Assembly: GCA_029204225.1 (NCBI GenBank)
Contig: MU831554.1
Coordinates: forward strand, 124,815-188,814
Direction of reading: 5' to 3'
DNA: 64,000 nt
From: Diphasiastrum complanatum
Lineage: Eukaryota; Streptophyta; Lycopodiopsida; Lycopodiales; Lycopodiaceae
Shown: one piece after another, positions 24,002 to 38,100 of the stretch
How the letters are laid out: the number at the start of each line of letters is the position of its first letter
How positions within the stretch are numbered: position 1 is the stretch's first letter
Made by a program: the position numbers and the translations under genes
The notes under the pieces: model-generated
What the model was told of the DNA's origin: nothing
The model's database searches: none
The model's input: only the letters and a program-made list of their open reading frames with translations

Positions 24002-27000
24002 ACAACAACAAGAGCAATGGAGAGCAATGCTTAGCCAAACTATTAAATGGAATACACAATGAGCATCTAAGTACTCTACCTGGATGTGGCCAAATGCCAC
24101 CAAACCCTAAGGTTAACCACTTACTAATGTAGGGCACCCCCAAAAGTCGATAGGGCCCCTAAACAAAATTAGACCCCTAAGGACCCACGAGTCAGTACAT
24201 GACCAAAATTGGGTCCAGCTGAACTTAAGACAAACTTAAGATGGCCTAAATAACTAAATACCCATGGTTACACAAATCTTGACCTTTTGGGTCAAAGTAA
24301 CCTATGGATTAACTTTAGCATAGTCATTTATTTCTAACAGTGCTGAGTGCCAGGTGCAATCCTGTATGGATGGGAGCGGTCTATATAATGATTCATGAGT
24401 CTCTGCCAACAAAAGGATATCACATTTCAGCATGAAAGAATGGAAATCGCCTGCTGAAGAAGATGATAGTATGTCATTACAATTCCAAAAACCAATCTGT
24501 AAAGGCTGAGGGGATCTCAAGCTGCTCCTTTGCCCGGGAAGCCCCGAATCCCTATTGAGAAATTTTATCAAAAAATTTTGGTTTGCCTTCAATGAAAACC
24601 ACCTGCTGATTTCTTACTGCATGTTGAACTGAGCTTGAAGATTCGACCTTACCATCGTTTTTGAGACGCACTGCCCATGTCTTCGTTTCTTCCACTTGTT
24701 TCTCAAGGCTGGATATTTTGTTCGACGTCTCCTCCAATACATGCTTCTGAGGGATATGTTCCGCAATCTATTACTTAAGATATACATTTTCTTGTTCAAG
24801 TTGTTCAAGAGAGGATGTGTCTTTTCTCTTCATTACAGTTTCGGCTATGAATCGGTCAGCATGGTTCAATATGGTCATTATGATTTTGCAACGTGTCAGT
24901 ATGGTTCCTTATGATTTCATTTTGTTTGGTTGTGATCTCAGATGGAGAGAGAAAGAAAGAAAGAAAGAAAGATTTTATTAATGTCCTTGAATACCCTAAG
25001 GTACATAGGACTAAGAAAAGGTACATGTCAAGTGTGCACATAGGAGCTTAAAGCTCAATCATCTATAAAAACTAAATAACTGCAAATACAATGCATAAAG
25101 ACAGCTGGCCCAGTCAGGATCCAATAGCCTGGAATCATATATCACGATGCCCATCAGCATGAAAGAAATGGTGGATGGTATGCTGTGAGGGTGTGATTAG
25201 ATGTGCCCTGGACCTCTGTCGCCGGATAGGCCGTCGGTGTCGTCTCTGCTGCCGTGGCGCTCTGGGCTGTGATCTAATAACTGACTGTCTCTCTGGCCGT
25301 CGACATGGTCTCTAATGCCGGTGTACGAAGGAGTCGGGAATCTCTGCCTCTCCATCTGAGTCGCTGCCTATGGGTACCTCGGATCTCTGTCTCCGACGGG
25401 ATATGCACTCATCAATGCTCAGCTGTGTCAGGAAATGTGTACCATCTAGTCTCCTCCTCCTCAGGTCTGACATCTCTCGGATCATAAGTGCGACACATCT
25501 AGGGTCCTCATAAGATATCAAGGTAGAAAGTGTAACTGGGTGCTCTCTGAACAAGCAGTAGTACCGCCCCCGTATCTCATAGTAGGCTGGACATCTGAAG
25601 AGGAAATGTGACTCGTCCTCAGTCTCATGCATAACACACATACTACAGAGCCGGTCCTCTCGTGGGGTGCCACTGTATCTGCCAGTCTCGATAGCCAGCT
25701 GATGTGAAGAAACCCGAAACTGACCCATCGCTATCCGCAGACTATGTGATGTACTCCTCAGCAAATAACCAGATACTATGGGGCAGCCAGCCGGATCAAG
25801 AGATAGAAAGTGTGTACGATAAAATTCACTCTTGGTCCCCAATGGGCCCTGCCAAGTGGTATGAAGATATGATCTGTAAAGGAGGCCTCTGATGTACTGG
25901 TGGGTGCCCGCAGGTAGATCACTAATCTGGATACCCAATGTGGAGAGGAGACGGCAAGCCTGGGAGTACCATGAGAAAAGGTGTCCCTCTGAGTGTAGGC
26001 GCCGGGATGGAGATAAAGCTGCAACTACATAATGTGTACCCCCGTCCTGAAGATCCTCTACCCTCTGTATGAATGTCACAATATGGAATAAGGCCTCAAT
26101 CTGAATGGGGGGGACCGCGAACTCCGCCAAGATAATCTGGTGTGGTACTGAGGGCTTAGCCCGTATCATCCGTGAGAGCAAACGAATCTGGAGCCGGGAG
26201 ATATATGCCCAATCAGTAGCTGTCAGACCCGTACTCCATGTCTCGGAAGCATACATAGCTGAGGGCACAACCATAGTGTCAAAGAGCTGACACTTACTAG
26301 TCGCATCTCTGATGTGTGAGCGGAAACATAGTCTCTCCAAATCTATCAGTGAGGCATAGCCCTTCCGTACCCGTGAAATAGCTGCGTGTCTCATGCTGAA
26401 CGTAGGCCCCGAGAATAGTACTCCTAGATATGTATAGGAATCAACAACCTCTAGGGGATGACCATCCCATAGAAGCTCCTGCCGCATCATGAAAGACCTA
26501 GAGGTGTTGAACACCATAACCTTAGTTTTGGCCACATTCACCGACAAACCCCACCGTGTGTAGAAAGAAAGAAGAGCATCTAAGTGTCGCTGCAAGCCCT
26601 CTCTCGTCCATGAAAGCAAAACCACATCATCAGCATAAAGGAGAATAGCAATAATGAGGTCGCCCAATGTACAACCCTCCCCTCCATCACTCTGTATAAC
26701 ATGCTCTAGCTCGTCAATGTAAAGACCAAAAAGTGTAGGAGAGAGTGGACATCCCTGTTTGACACCAATAGTACTGACCACCTCCGGTGAAATAACTCCT
26801 GATAGTCGGACCCTGCCAATAACTCGCCTGTACAATGCTACTACCGCCTGTATAGTATCCTCCTGAAAGCCCCGATCATGAAGTCTCTGTATCAATAAAT
26901 GCCTAGGCACGGAGTCAAATGCCTTGCGAAAATCCACAAAGCAGCAGTATACGTGCTCCCTCTTGGCCTTAGCCTCCTCAATGATGGACCTCAAAGTGAA

Positions 27001-28884
27001 GATATGATCCAATGTAGTATATCCTGGTCTGAAACCCGCCTGTCCAATGGCATGGAGTGATCTAGCATCCATCTCTGTACTGATCTCTGACTGTAGGATA
27101 GAACCATATACTTTAGCGAATAGATGACTGATCATAATGGTGCGGTAGTTGTCAACTTTCATGGGGTCCCCGCCTTTGTGGATAGGGTGAATGAGGTTTG
27201 TGGACCATGGAGAGGGAAAATCAGAGGTGACAGCTCGGTTGAATAGGATGGAGAGAAAGGGTGAGAGGATGTCGGGAGCATACTTTAGAAGTTCAGCCTC
27301 TAGCTCATCAATGTCTTTGGCTTTATGGGAATGGAGTCGTGTGATGGCCTTTTCTATAAGTTCGTTAGTGAATATGGCAGAAGTATCCGTGAGACAGGAG
27401 GTGGGAAGAGGAGGGGTATCTGGGATGGTGTACAATGATGTGGCATATGCGACCCAAGTGCTGAGGTTTGTGATCCGTGGTGGGGGTGACAGTGGAAGGA
27501 ACCTCTTCCAGAATGAACCTGAGGAAGAACTAAAGAGGAGATCCATCAGTTTCTTACCCTGACCAATCTCGTATGCGATTTTCTTTTTTTTGGTGGTTCT
27601 GCGGTAGACACGAGATATGGTTTTGGTCAGATGAGGAAGATGGGAGCAAGCATATATGAGGTTCTGATGTAGCTGGATGCATTCCTGATCATACCAGGGG
27701 TTATAGGGTCTATGACGTTGCTGGTCTTTGGGCCGTGGGGATGGAAAGGCAATGGAAGCTGCAGTATGGATGGTCTGGACAAGAAAGAGGGACTGCTCCT
27801 CTAAAGTATGCTCATATGGGAAATAGGTAAGGAAATCGGAGAGGGCTTCTCTGTATAGTGGTGTGTGATGTGAAGTGTAGCGGTAGGTGGGTTTAGCTGT
27901 AGGGGTCGAAGAGAAAATAGGTGTGATGTGGAGATGACCGACAGAGAGTGAGAGATATGAATGATCAGAAAGAGTGGTGCGGTGTACAGAGAAGGATGAA
28001 ATGAAGTGAAGGAGAAGCGGTGAACCCATGAAATAGTCGACGACGCTATGTCCTCCACTATGTGGGAAGCAAGTGTAGTCACCAGAGCCTAACAGCTGAA
28101 GAAGGCCATTATAAATGGCCAGTCCATGAGCCTCACCCAACTGAAGCATCTGCTCGCCATATGATGTGACTGGACCCGCTGCATCCACCGATCGCCGTAT
28201 AAGACCAAGATCATCCCAATCAAGTGCATGTATCCGCTGTGGGTCATCTGCTGCTCTGTGAAATTCCGTTTGCCTAGACCCAGTCCTGGCATTGAAGTCC
28301 CCCGCTAGAAGAATATATCCTCGATCCTCATATCTGATAATGTCCGATGAAATGTCCATGAAAGGTGACTCCTCCTCTGAGGTGAAAGCTGATGTCTCTG
28401 GAGGGAAATAACAAATAGCCAAGAATATGTCACGATCTAACTCCATCAACCTGTGGTCCAACCTGATCCAGATATAGCGAGCCTGCTCGTCAGTGTATAG
28501 TAGCTCGACCCATGGCTGGAGAGAGTCTCGAAATAAGCAAGCAACACCACCTGAACCGCGACTAGTCAGTGCCCTCGTCTTCCCTCTGCAAGTAGAAAGC
28601 CAGCAAAATCCCTCAATGCAAGGAAGTCCTCTCTCAGGACTCTCATGTGTCTCAGTAAGTATAAGGATATCCCCTGTAGTACAAAAATCTCTAAAGTCTC
28701 CTGCTGTAGCTGAAGAATGGATACCATTGCAGTTCCATAAACTTAACCGCAATGCTTTTGTGAGGGCCCCCGAACCGCGCCTAAGTCCGGGGGGCCCAAA
28801 TCCCTATGCCTCAGATTTTTGGGGGTCAATGTATCGGGCCTTACCATCCCGATATATCACCTTTTTTCCCAGTGCTTTGGCTTC

Positions 28885-28943
<59 letters not shown>

Positions 28944-29064
28944 CACATACATCTTTTCTCTTCAGTATGGTTGAAAAATGATTCAGTTTGGTTCAGTACG
29001 ATGCAACATGGTTCAAAAATGGTTCAGTTTGGTTCAGTACGATTTCAGTTCGGTTTGTTGCAAT

Positions 29065-29120
<56 letters not shown>

Positions 29121-32100
29121 CCTGTTGTGAAAACGATGAGCCATTCAAATTTTTTATATTAAAGGAGCTAAACCGTAAATCTAGTAGATGTATTGCCCTT
29201 AATTAGAGCTTTAATCTGATACCCATATTGCCCACAAAAAAATCAAAAAAACAAAAATAAAAATAAAAACGTTTCTGAGAAACGCTGGTGAAATCCAGAA
29301 ACACGTTTCTAGAAACGCAATGCAACTATGCTTCAAAGACAGTAACATATACATATTCCATCAAAGCTAGCAATTGTGGTTTGCCCATAAAAACTTTTCA
29401 CACCATTTAGATGAAAACAGATACCAAAGCACAAGATGCTATTAACGATACTTACTAATATATGTGTTTACAATACCTATTACCAGCATATCTAAGAGAG
29501 TACCACATCTTAATTTTATACACTAGGGAAAAGGATGGAATGATCTTACTTCCCGTCCTGCTCAAGTTGTGCCAGTAATGGAAAATGAATTTTTCTGTAA
29601 GCTTGCAACTCCTCTCTTTCAGCTTCTCCACCACCAAAGTCGCACATTGAATATGCAACCATATCAGTTTCAAACCTAAGATGCAAAGCCAAGAACTTGA
29701 CAGAGCTTTGGTTCTGCTCAGTGTAGAGTTCCTTCGAATTAGCTCCAGTTGACAAATTTTCCAGTTCCAAATGCTTTCCTATCTGACTGCTCATTTTCTC
29801 AATCAGAGCATGGCTGCCTGCAGCAGAAAACAGCTCGTTCTCAGCAGGCCCCAAACCAAGGCTCTTGCTTCGCATTCTTCTCACTAATATGTTTCCCATG
29901 CTTTGCAGCTTAGGGACGAACCTTAACGCATGAAAATTACATCGACATCTTAGTCTCTGCAAGAAGAAACAAACAAGGATCAGTAGAAACACTCGCTGCC
30001 AGACCATTTAGATCCATTGAAATGCCTGCTGTGATGATTAAGGAAAGTTGGTTTGTAAAAAGTAACAACAACATCACCCATACCGCAGTCAGAGAAGCTT
30101 CACAGGAATCCAAGACAGCCATCAATTGGCACTTGTTATGTAAAAATTCAGAAATTTAAGAAAGATCAGAAAGAATTCTTGCAAACAAATTTACTTTCAA
30201 ATGATTTTCTCTACTGAAATTGGTACTGAGGATGAGATGTGATTGGGTGTAGACATAAATTGAGTATCTACAATAGGGCACTATACACAAAGTAATAAGC
30301 AAAAGGGCACACACGAGAGATCAATCTCATAACTTCACATTTGGGGCTCCTGCTGACCCATATATGCTCCATTTGAATTATGATCAATAGACAGGCCTAT
30401 TATTACTTATTTAGACCAAACAATCAATACCTTTTACTATTAGCAGGCAAAATACTCTTCATCAACAGTTGATAACACGGTTCTAAGTTGAGTCATGTGC
30501 TCCACAACTCCCTTACTATATATCAGAATGCATCGAACAAGGTTGAGAACAAAGTTACCTATATGAGGTCTAAGCACATCATTTATTAAAAACGTGGATG
30601 TTGTTACGTGGAGGTCTTGGAGTCCCTTTTTAAAATCGATAAAAAAACTTGTTTCTAATGCTAGAAACAAGAAACTAAATAGTAAACTTTTCACTATGGC
30701 AAAGAAAATGGATACTAGATTGAATTTAGAGTTTCTAGGGGTAGATACATAAGATAAAATTTCTAAAGTGATTTCATGGTAAATGGAAATTTAGGTACAC
30801 TGCAAAAATGAGTGACAGCAACATATAAGAAGATTTGAAGCAAACGTTGCATCTCAATAGTACAGGCGAAAACACATTAAATGTTATGTTTAGAAATTAG
30901 GACAGTGCCCAAATAGAACAGAGTCCAGACAATATCTGAACAATAATGCCAAACAAAAGAAGCAAGAACTACATTCCTACTTTCCCATTGTTCAATGTAT
31001 GAATACATGATAGAGCCCTTGCAGATTTTACACAATCAGCCACCCTTCTCCCCACAATTTTTAGAAAGTTCCTTGATCCCTAGTGTGCCTGTCTTTCTTT
31101 GATGTGTATCACAATTTGTTTTGCATGTTCCCTCATCTCAATAAGGGTATGAAAAAGAACAGATTTTCTGCATCTGCACCAGAATGGTAGAAGCATTCTG
31201 GCTTTCTAGCATAGTTACCAAAATACTCCATATTTTATTGAATACTCCATTGCAACCCTTTCAGGAGCCGTACATATTGAATACACATATTTTACATTTT
31301 CTAGCTGGAATACGGGTGAATACGCCATTCTGAAACGAATATAGCAGCATTTGGGCTGTATTCTAGCCGTAATCACATTTTCTAGGCTAAAATCCACTAA
31401 TCAAAATTTGTTTAGCATGTATGTGTATTTAGAAATTTGAATATTTTGATGATGTGGCATATTCATCCATATGCGTATTCAAAAAATCAGTACGACTTTC
31501 CGTTTTCAGGGTGCCATATTGAAAACGATTTTGTGTTCTGGTAACTATGCCTTGAAGTTGAAGATCCTTCTCCGTTTAGATGAGTTAGGTACTAGAACGA
31601 AACAATTTGGACAATGCAAGGAAGCCCTAATTATTTTGTACATCTAAGGTGGTATACAAGTAGATTCACAAACAATAATTGATTCATCTACTAAAGAACA
31701 GTTCCTTACATAAATATTGTGTCCCTGAGTTTCACAGAGCCATATAGAATTGATGTCTGATTTCCTGTGGACATGATGAAGCCAAATGAAATAGATGAAA
31801 ATTGAGCAATCAAATTTGGGGGACAATCGCTTCATCCCTCCTTGGTCATGTTATATCTAAGTTGATACAGATCCACTAATATGAAACACGCTGAAGTAGC
31901 AAACAGGGGAGGGAACACCCATTAAAAAATCTGAAAGCATACTCAAGGGTAAGGAGCTGCAATAATGTATGAATGAAACTGTGTCCATGCATTACTTTTT
32001 ATAACATCTGACAAAGAAAAAGAAGAGTAAACTTTTTGACTTTAGTTTTTTATTGTGAATTGTTTTGGTTGAAGTGTTACCTGTACTTCAAATGGTATAG

Positions 32101-35100
32101 GATCAAAAGAAAGTCGGTTTCCAAACCCCAAGAAATGTACCACACGGTTACGCAGGAGTATAGGTAAGATGTTTGTCAGAAAATAACTTGGCTTTGATTC
32201 CTTGGGCACTTCCATGTCAGTTACCTGAAAGAAAACCAACTACTTTTAAGAAAACCTTGAAAGCTAAGATTTCAAAACATATATACTTCACATAAAATTG
32301 CAACCTACCTTCAAAATGCCAGGTCATTGTTAAAAAGTGAATCGGAAGTAAGTGATCAAGAAGCTAGGACAATGCCAATTTGTGCTTTGCTGGAAGAGAG
32401 GAGCATGCTAACTAAGTCTCTCAATCAGGAAGGAAACCAAGTTCCAGAACTAAAGAAAGAAAATTGCTCTGGAAATTAAGAAACACAGTTTACGTTGATT
32501 GCAAGGGTTGGCATCAATAGCTGTTTATCGTTCAAATAGTCCAATCACCATCTTTTAAAGATAAATAGTGTATTTTCTAGCTATAGCTTTGCAACTGTCA
32601 AATAGAGCACTGAGCACAAGATGAAAAAGATTTGTTTGTCCTCAGGTCCAACACCATGAAAAAAAAGTGCTTGCAGATAAAAAGTTAGCCTTGAAATATT
32701 CCAGTTGATTCAAAGCACATAAGGATGAATCAGTGAAATGTATAAGCTGTCGAACATGAAGAACAATGGTATGATTTAATGAGCAAATGGGACTTGTGAA
32801 CCCACGCTGGAACTAAAAGGTCAAAAACAAACCTTTAACAAGCAAATCAGGAGAGTTTATACTTTCGCTTAAAAGATTTATGAAGCAAGCAGACTATCAC
32901 AAGTATAAAGTTTTTGGGCAGACAGCAACCCATAGAGAATGTGTAAATTAGATAGACAGTAAGTAATGAGACATATCTAAAAGAGAAATGGGGCTCAAGA
33001 ATGTAAACAGCTCTAAAACAAGTATAATTTTTCTAGAGAGAAATTGATTGTTGGAAGGGCATTATGCCTGTTCATGTATTCAAAAAGTGTGAAATTCTCT
33101 CCTTTCTATTGACGTTTAACAGCTGATAACTCCCATGATGAGACTTATCTCTAGAAGCACATATAAATCTTAGTTTCAAATAAGTATTAAGAATGTGACC
33201 AAGTATCGGGTGAGAATTTCAAATTTGGTTTGCCTAAGAATAACCCTAAGATGTTAACTTTGAGGCTTTACTGACACAACTCCTAGCTTTTAGTCTGAAT
33301 CATTACACCCAAGCTCATTCATTCGCATAAAGTTAGGCCCTTACTAAGCTACCAATTGCATCCAGATTCAACGACTGCAGCTCAACGGGCAGCTCTTTGA
33401 CGATTGGTAGGTCTTTTTGAAGATAATCGATGAAAAAGTCAATGTCATATATATCTGCAAACTGGCTGCTACACACAGAAGGTAAAAGGAGAATAAGAAA
33501 TTGTGACAGCACTCAAAGATCTAGCTGATTTCATATACTAATACAGTTTCCTAGCCTTCTTCCTCCAATTCAGAGATAAGGCATGCAGATATAGAACAGT
33601 GACCACATCTTCCTCCAATGAAACAGTCACCTGTTATCATTCCACACATTGCTGACGAGGAACTTTGGAATAACCAAAGTTGCATTCAGCAGCCGTGCAA
33701 CTGCCACTGCATTACAAACCTGCATAAGTTTATTCAGTTTTATAGACTAAGGTCGAAGGCCAAAGCTTTGAACACCGTTTATCAGCAACAATTTGAAGTT
33801 ACATTACGTACCAATAGAATACCAAAGAGGAGTAAAAGCTATGGTGAGGGATCAAGCAAAGAAAGTAGCAAAGGGAAATTTCCATGACAAACGGATCCAA
33901 TGTGACATTATGCAAACATTCACATCAAAGCATCAAGAGTACATAAAATAGCAAACTAGCAGTGATGCTGCTTCCAAGAAAAAATCCATAAACAAAATGA
34001 CAACAGGCTGCTTCAAAATGCCTCCTACAAATGAATCATGCGCTAACTGAGCCTCTAAGAGAAAGCAATCAAGATTGCACAAGATATCATAAAAATGAAG
34101 CATCTTCACACCCACTTTAGAGCCCAGGCTCCCTCCTGTACTCCACCAGTTAGACAATACTTCATGATTCACCAAATGAGTAAATGGTGCTTGGGCCCTT
34201 CCATTGTGGCTGTATATCCTAATGACACCATGTAACATAAGGCCCAAAATCGACAACAAGTCTTTAACAGCTGAAAGAGAAGAATATATTGGAAGTGCAA
34301 AACTAATCTAGCAAATGAGTTGAAGAGAGGAGAATTGAATAAACAATAATGGGTAAAGTGTCGTGTAAAAATCTGCTGAGATTTATTGTACTTGCTGTTA
34401 GAATAATAATTTCCAACTTTAAGGTGCTACTAGTAGTAATGCATGCCTTAATGTCACTATGTTAGAAAAATAGGCCTCAAGTGCCTTTATGTAATGCATG
34501 TCAAGACTAGGCCCTCATAATTATATGCTAAGTGGCTACTTGATAGGAGGCAAAACCTCCTCTCTCAGATCTCTACAGGGCATTCCTTACATGTTTAAGT
34601 GGTACAGAAAAAATCACAGTACATATCAAATTGATGAACAAATGATTGAAAGCAGGAGTATTAGAGGGAGACCTTAATCTTACCGCAACACGTTGTTGAT
34701 TGAGACCACCATTTGCACTGACTAGAATGTAACCCGAGGTCTCTTTAGGGAAGAGTGCTGAAACATAGAGAAGAAAAGTAGCTTCTTTATATTGTTTACA
34801 GCATTATAGAATTCTGTAGAATCCACAAAGACAACTGAATCTGGGGCAACTTCAATAAAACTCCACAAACAAACTTGCAGATACATAAAGTTTAAGGCCA
34901 CTTGAAGAGAAAGAGTAGATTGCTAGACTCTCACTCTTGAAGCAAAGACTTTAAAGAAGATGCAACTTTCAGAGACCAGGTTAAACTACTTAAACATTGA
35001 ATATACTTGCCTAGCAGTAAAAGCATAGTGATATTTGCCTGGTGGAGATAAAACTTGTTGATCTGAGCAGGGCTTCCACTGTGAGGCTTGTGCAATTGGC

Positions 35101-38100
35101 CCATTCCAAACATCTTCAGGTTCTTTCTTCCCCTCAGCCTAAAATCTCTCCAAAGCATCCACTTAGTTTCAATTATCAATTCCACTACACTGCACAGCTT
35201 ATTCTTTAGTGGTTTTGTCAATAAAAGATCAATATGCAAATGAAGTTAGAAGTCATATACCTCTGCAAGGGCATGAGCTGCCAGAGCTAAAAGCCGCTCA
35301 TGCATAGCTATTGAGGCTTGCTTGCTCCTCAAAGATTTCCCCATGTGACCCTGTCACTAATCAGAAAGAATATTAAGTTCTCAGCATACCTACCAGTCGG
35401 CGGCCAGAAGGACTTAATGGACCTTACCTCCATTCTCAGCTAATTTGACTCAAATACTTGAGATTTCCCAAACCGTCTCCCTCATTAGCAGTCAAACCAC
35501 AATTCAACAATCCCCTTCAGAAGACATACTTACAGAAAAAGCAACCTTAGAATCATCTTTTCTTCTCATAAATCGACTTTGGACCGATTGTAACAACTTA
35601 CTAGGAAATTTTATTTAACTAGCTTCTACTGAAAACGTAATCTAATAAGACACAAATGAGAACCATGAACAAGGAATCTTGGAAGCTCCAAGTTACCTGT
35701 TATGTACCTATTGAACATAACAGCTAACTTTGGATTCAAGCCTAAATTAGGAGTTCAACCTTGGTTTACACTATAATTGCAACATATTTCATCCTTGGAC
35801 ACTACATCTCTTTTATGGCAGTAATCGATCATGGTTGGTACTTAGTGAGTTGATTAGGTACCTTAATACTGAGAATTAGTACTGATCCTATAAGATGAAA
35901 TCAAAGACTCTAGCTTGATGGTATAGTCTAATTAGGACCCAATCTTGGGTGCAGGATCGATTAGAGTGTAGTTAACTTCCTCCATATGGATTACCTATTT
36001 TTATGGTTGTGGGAAAGAAACTAAGATGAAGCTATTTTGAAGTAGTGGCCATATGGTTCCCTCTTATTCATCTGCAGACCCTTGGGATCAGCAGACATGC
36101 ACAGACTCGGAGGATTCTGACTACCATGACTTCGACGAGTCTTAGTTGTATAGTTTTCACTATGTTCATCGAACACCATTGTACCCCATTTTGGTGCCAT
36201 GTGGTCCGATATTATATATTATGATGATCTTATTCACAGCAGCGCCAGGATTCAGTATGGTATCAGTTTTATGGTTTATGGTTGAAGAGAGAGAGAAAGA
36301 AAGAAAGCTTTATCAATGTCTTTTACATGCCAAAAGGCATATAAGACTAATGAAGTACATGTTAAGTATGTGGTAACCATGGTAGCGTATAAAAATGTCT
36401 CCAAAACTGTAATAAAGAAAACATCTAGTACAAACTAAAAAAAGACACGTATGCGAGAGTGTGTGCATAATAATCATATGTATCTATGTCAAGATGTCAA
36501 GACTATGCTGATGATGATGGTGTTGTGCTGATGCTGTAAAAAGATGTAATGCGAACCACAGCATGAGAAAGCACAGCCTGCCGGCGTCGTCTGTGAGCAT
36601 GAGCATGTGTAGTAGTATGTCTCTGCGTAGGATGTCTGGTGATCCTAGTAGTAACGTCATGGTGGGAGGTACAATGTCTCTGATCTCTATGAGCAAGTGA
36701 GCGGCTATCATCCTCGTCGTTGTCATAATCCTCATCCTCAGGCACTAAATCACGCGATCTCTGCCTAGTGAAGAATGAAGTAACCAGTGGCTGTGAGGTA
36801 AAACATCTCGCGTACCAACAGAGCGACACATCATGGGTCGTAGCCTAGGGATACCTCGGATCTCTGTCTCCGACGGGATATGCACTCACTGATGCTCAAC
36901 TGTACTAGGGAGTGTATCAATATCTAGTCTCCTCCTCCTCAAGTCTGACCTCTCCCGGATCATCAATGCGACACATCTAGGGTTCTCATAGGATATCAAG
37001 GTAGAAGTGTAACTGGGTGCTCTCTGAACAAGTAGTAGTGCCTCCCCCGAATCTCATAGTAGGCTGGACATCTGAGGAGGAAATGTGAGTCATCCTCAAT
37101 CTCATGCATAGAACACATGCTACAAAGCCGGTCCTCTCGTGGGGTGCCACTGTATCTGCCGGTCTCAATGGCCAGTTGATGTGAAGAAACCCGAAACTGA
37201 CCCATCTCTATCCGTAGTCTGTGTGATATACTCCTCAACAAGTACCCAGAGACTATGGGGCAGCTAGCTCGATCAAGAGATAGAAAGTGTGTACAATAAA
37301 AATCACTCTTGGTCCCCAATGGACCCTGCCAAGTGATATGAAGATATGATCTATAGAGGAGGCCTCTGATGTACTGTTGGGTGCCCGCAGGTAGGTCAGT
37401 GATCTGGATACCCAACGTGGAGAGGAGACGACAAGCCTGGGAATACCATGAGAAAAGGTGTCCCTCTGATTGTGGGCGCTGGGATGAGGATAGAGCCGCA
37501 ACAGCATAGTCTATACCCCCGTCCTGAAGATCATCCAACCTCTGTATAAAAGTCACAAAATGGAATAAGGCCTCAATCTGAATGGGGGGGACCGCGAACT
37601 CCGCCAGTATAATCTGGTGTGGTACTGAGGGCTTAGCCCGTATCATCCTGGAGAGCAAACGAATCTGGAGTCGGGAGATATATGTCCAATCAGTAGCTGT
37701 CAGACCAGTACTCCATGTCTCGGAAGCATACATAGTTGAGGGCACAACCATAGAGTCAAAGAGCCGGCACTTACTGGTCGCATCTCTAATGTGTGAACTG
37801 AAGCATAGTCTCTCCAAATCTACCAGCGAGGCATAGCCCTTCTGTACCCGAGAAATAGCTGCATGTCTCATGCTGAACGTGGGCCCCGAAAATAGTGCCT
37901 CTAGATATGTATATGAATCAACAACCTCCAGTGGATGACCATCCCATAGAAGCTCTTGCCACATCATAAAAGACCCTCTCTCGTCCGTGAAAGCAAAACC
38001 ACATCATCGACATACAGGAGGATAGCAATAATGAGGTCGCCCAATGTACATCCCTCCCCTCCATCACTCCGTATAACATGCTCCACCTCATCAATGTAAA

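Larger units (their letters stand above)
22743..24339 (-). mobile_element. Ty1/copia 5' end (LTR, primer-binding site, gag start), inserted in a LINE
   Basis: On the minus strand: LTR 24339-23851 (starts TGTTAGAAATAAATG, ends TTTCCTACA, 489 bp), then primer-binding site TGGTATCAGAGC (23850-23839), a leader and the start of gag. The right LTR border falls inside LINE endonuclease sequence, so the copia element was inserted into that LINE. Everything after gag residue 80 or so, and the 3' LTR, is missing. The LTR contains the 60 bp GA tract. It lies antisense in intron 8's plus strand, parallel to the host gene. Confidence 0.75.
24945..29066 (-). mobile_element. L1-type LINE with intact ORF2
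   Basis: On the minus strand: a 5' UTR-like head (29066-28943), a CT tract (28942-28888), the last 27 codons of ORF1 (28887-28807), a TAG (28806-28804), ORF2 (to 25312) and a 3' UTR of about 340 bp. It ends ATTAATAAAATC(TTTC)n followed by TC repeats (24945-24975). The ORF1 body is missing, replaced by a CT tract. The ORF2 frame has no stop over about 1160 codons, so this copy is fairly young. It lies in intron 8 of the fucosyltransferase gene, in the same direction. Confidence 0.9.

Noticed and set aside
28493-28981. Plus-strand ORF of 162 codons with Arg-Glu repeats
   Set aside because: Antisense shadow of the LINE endonuclease continuing into the GA tract.
36484-36829. Two minus-strand ORFs with His/Thr/Arg-rich text
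   Set aside because: They lie in the 3' UTR of the inverted LINE, after the ORF2 end, and have no matching frame in the intact copy.
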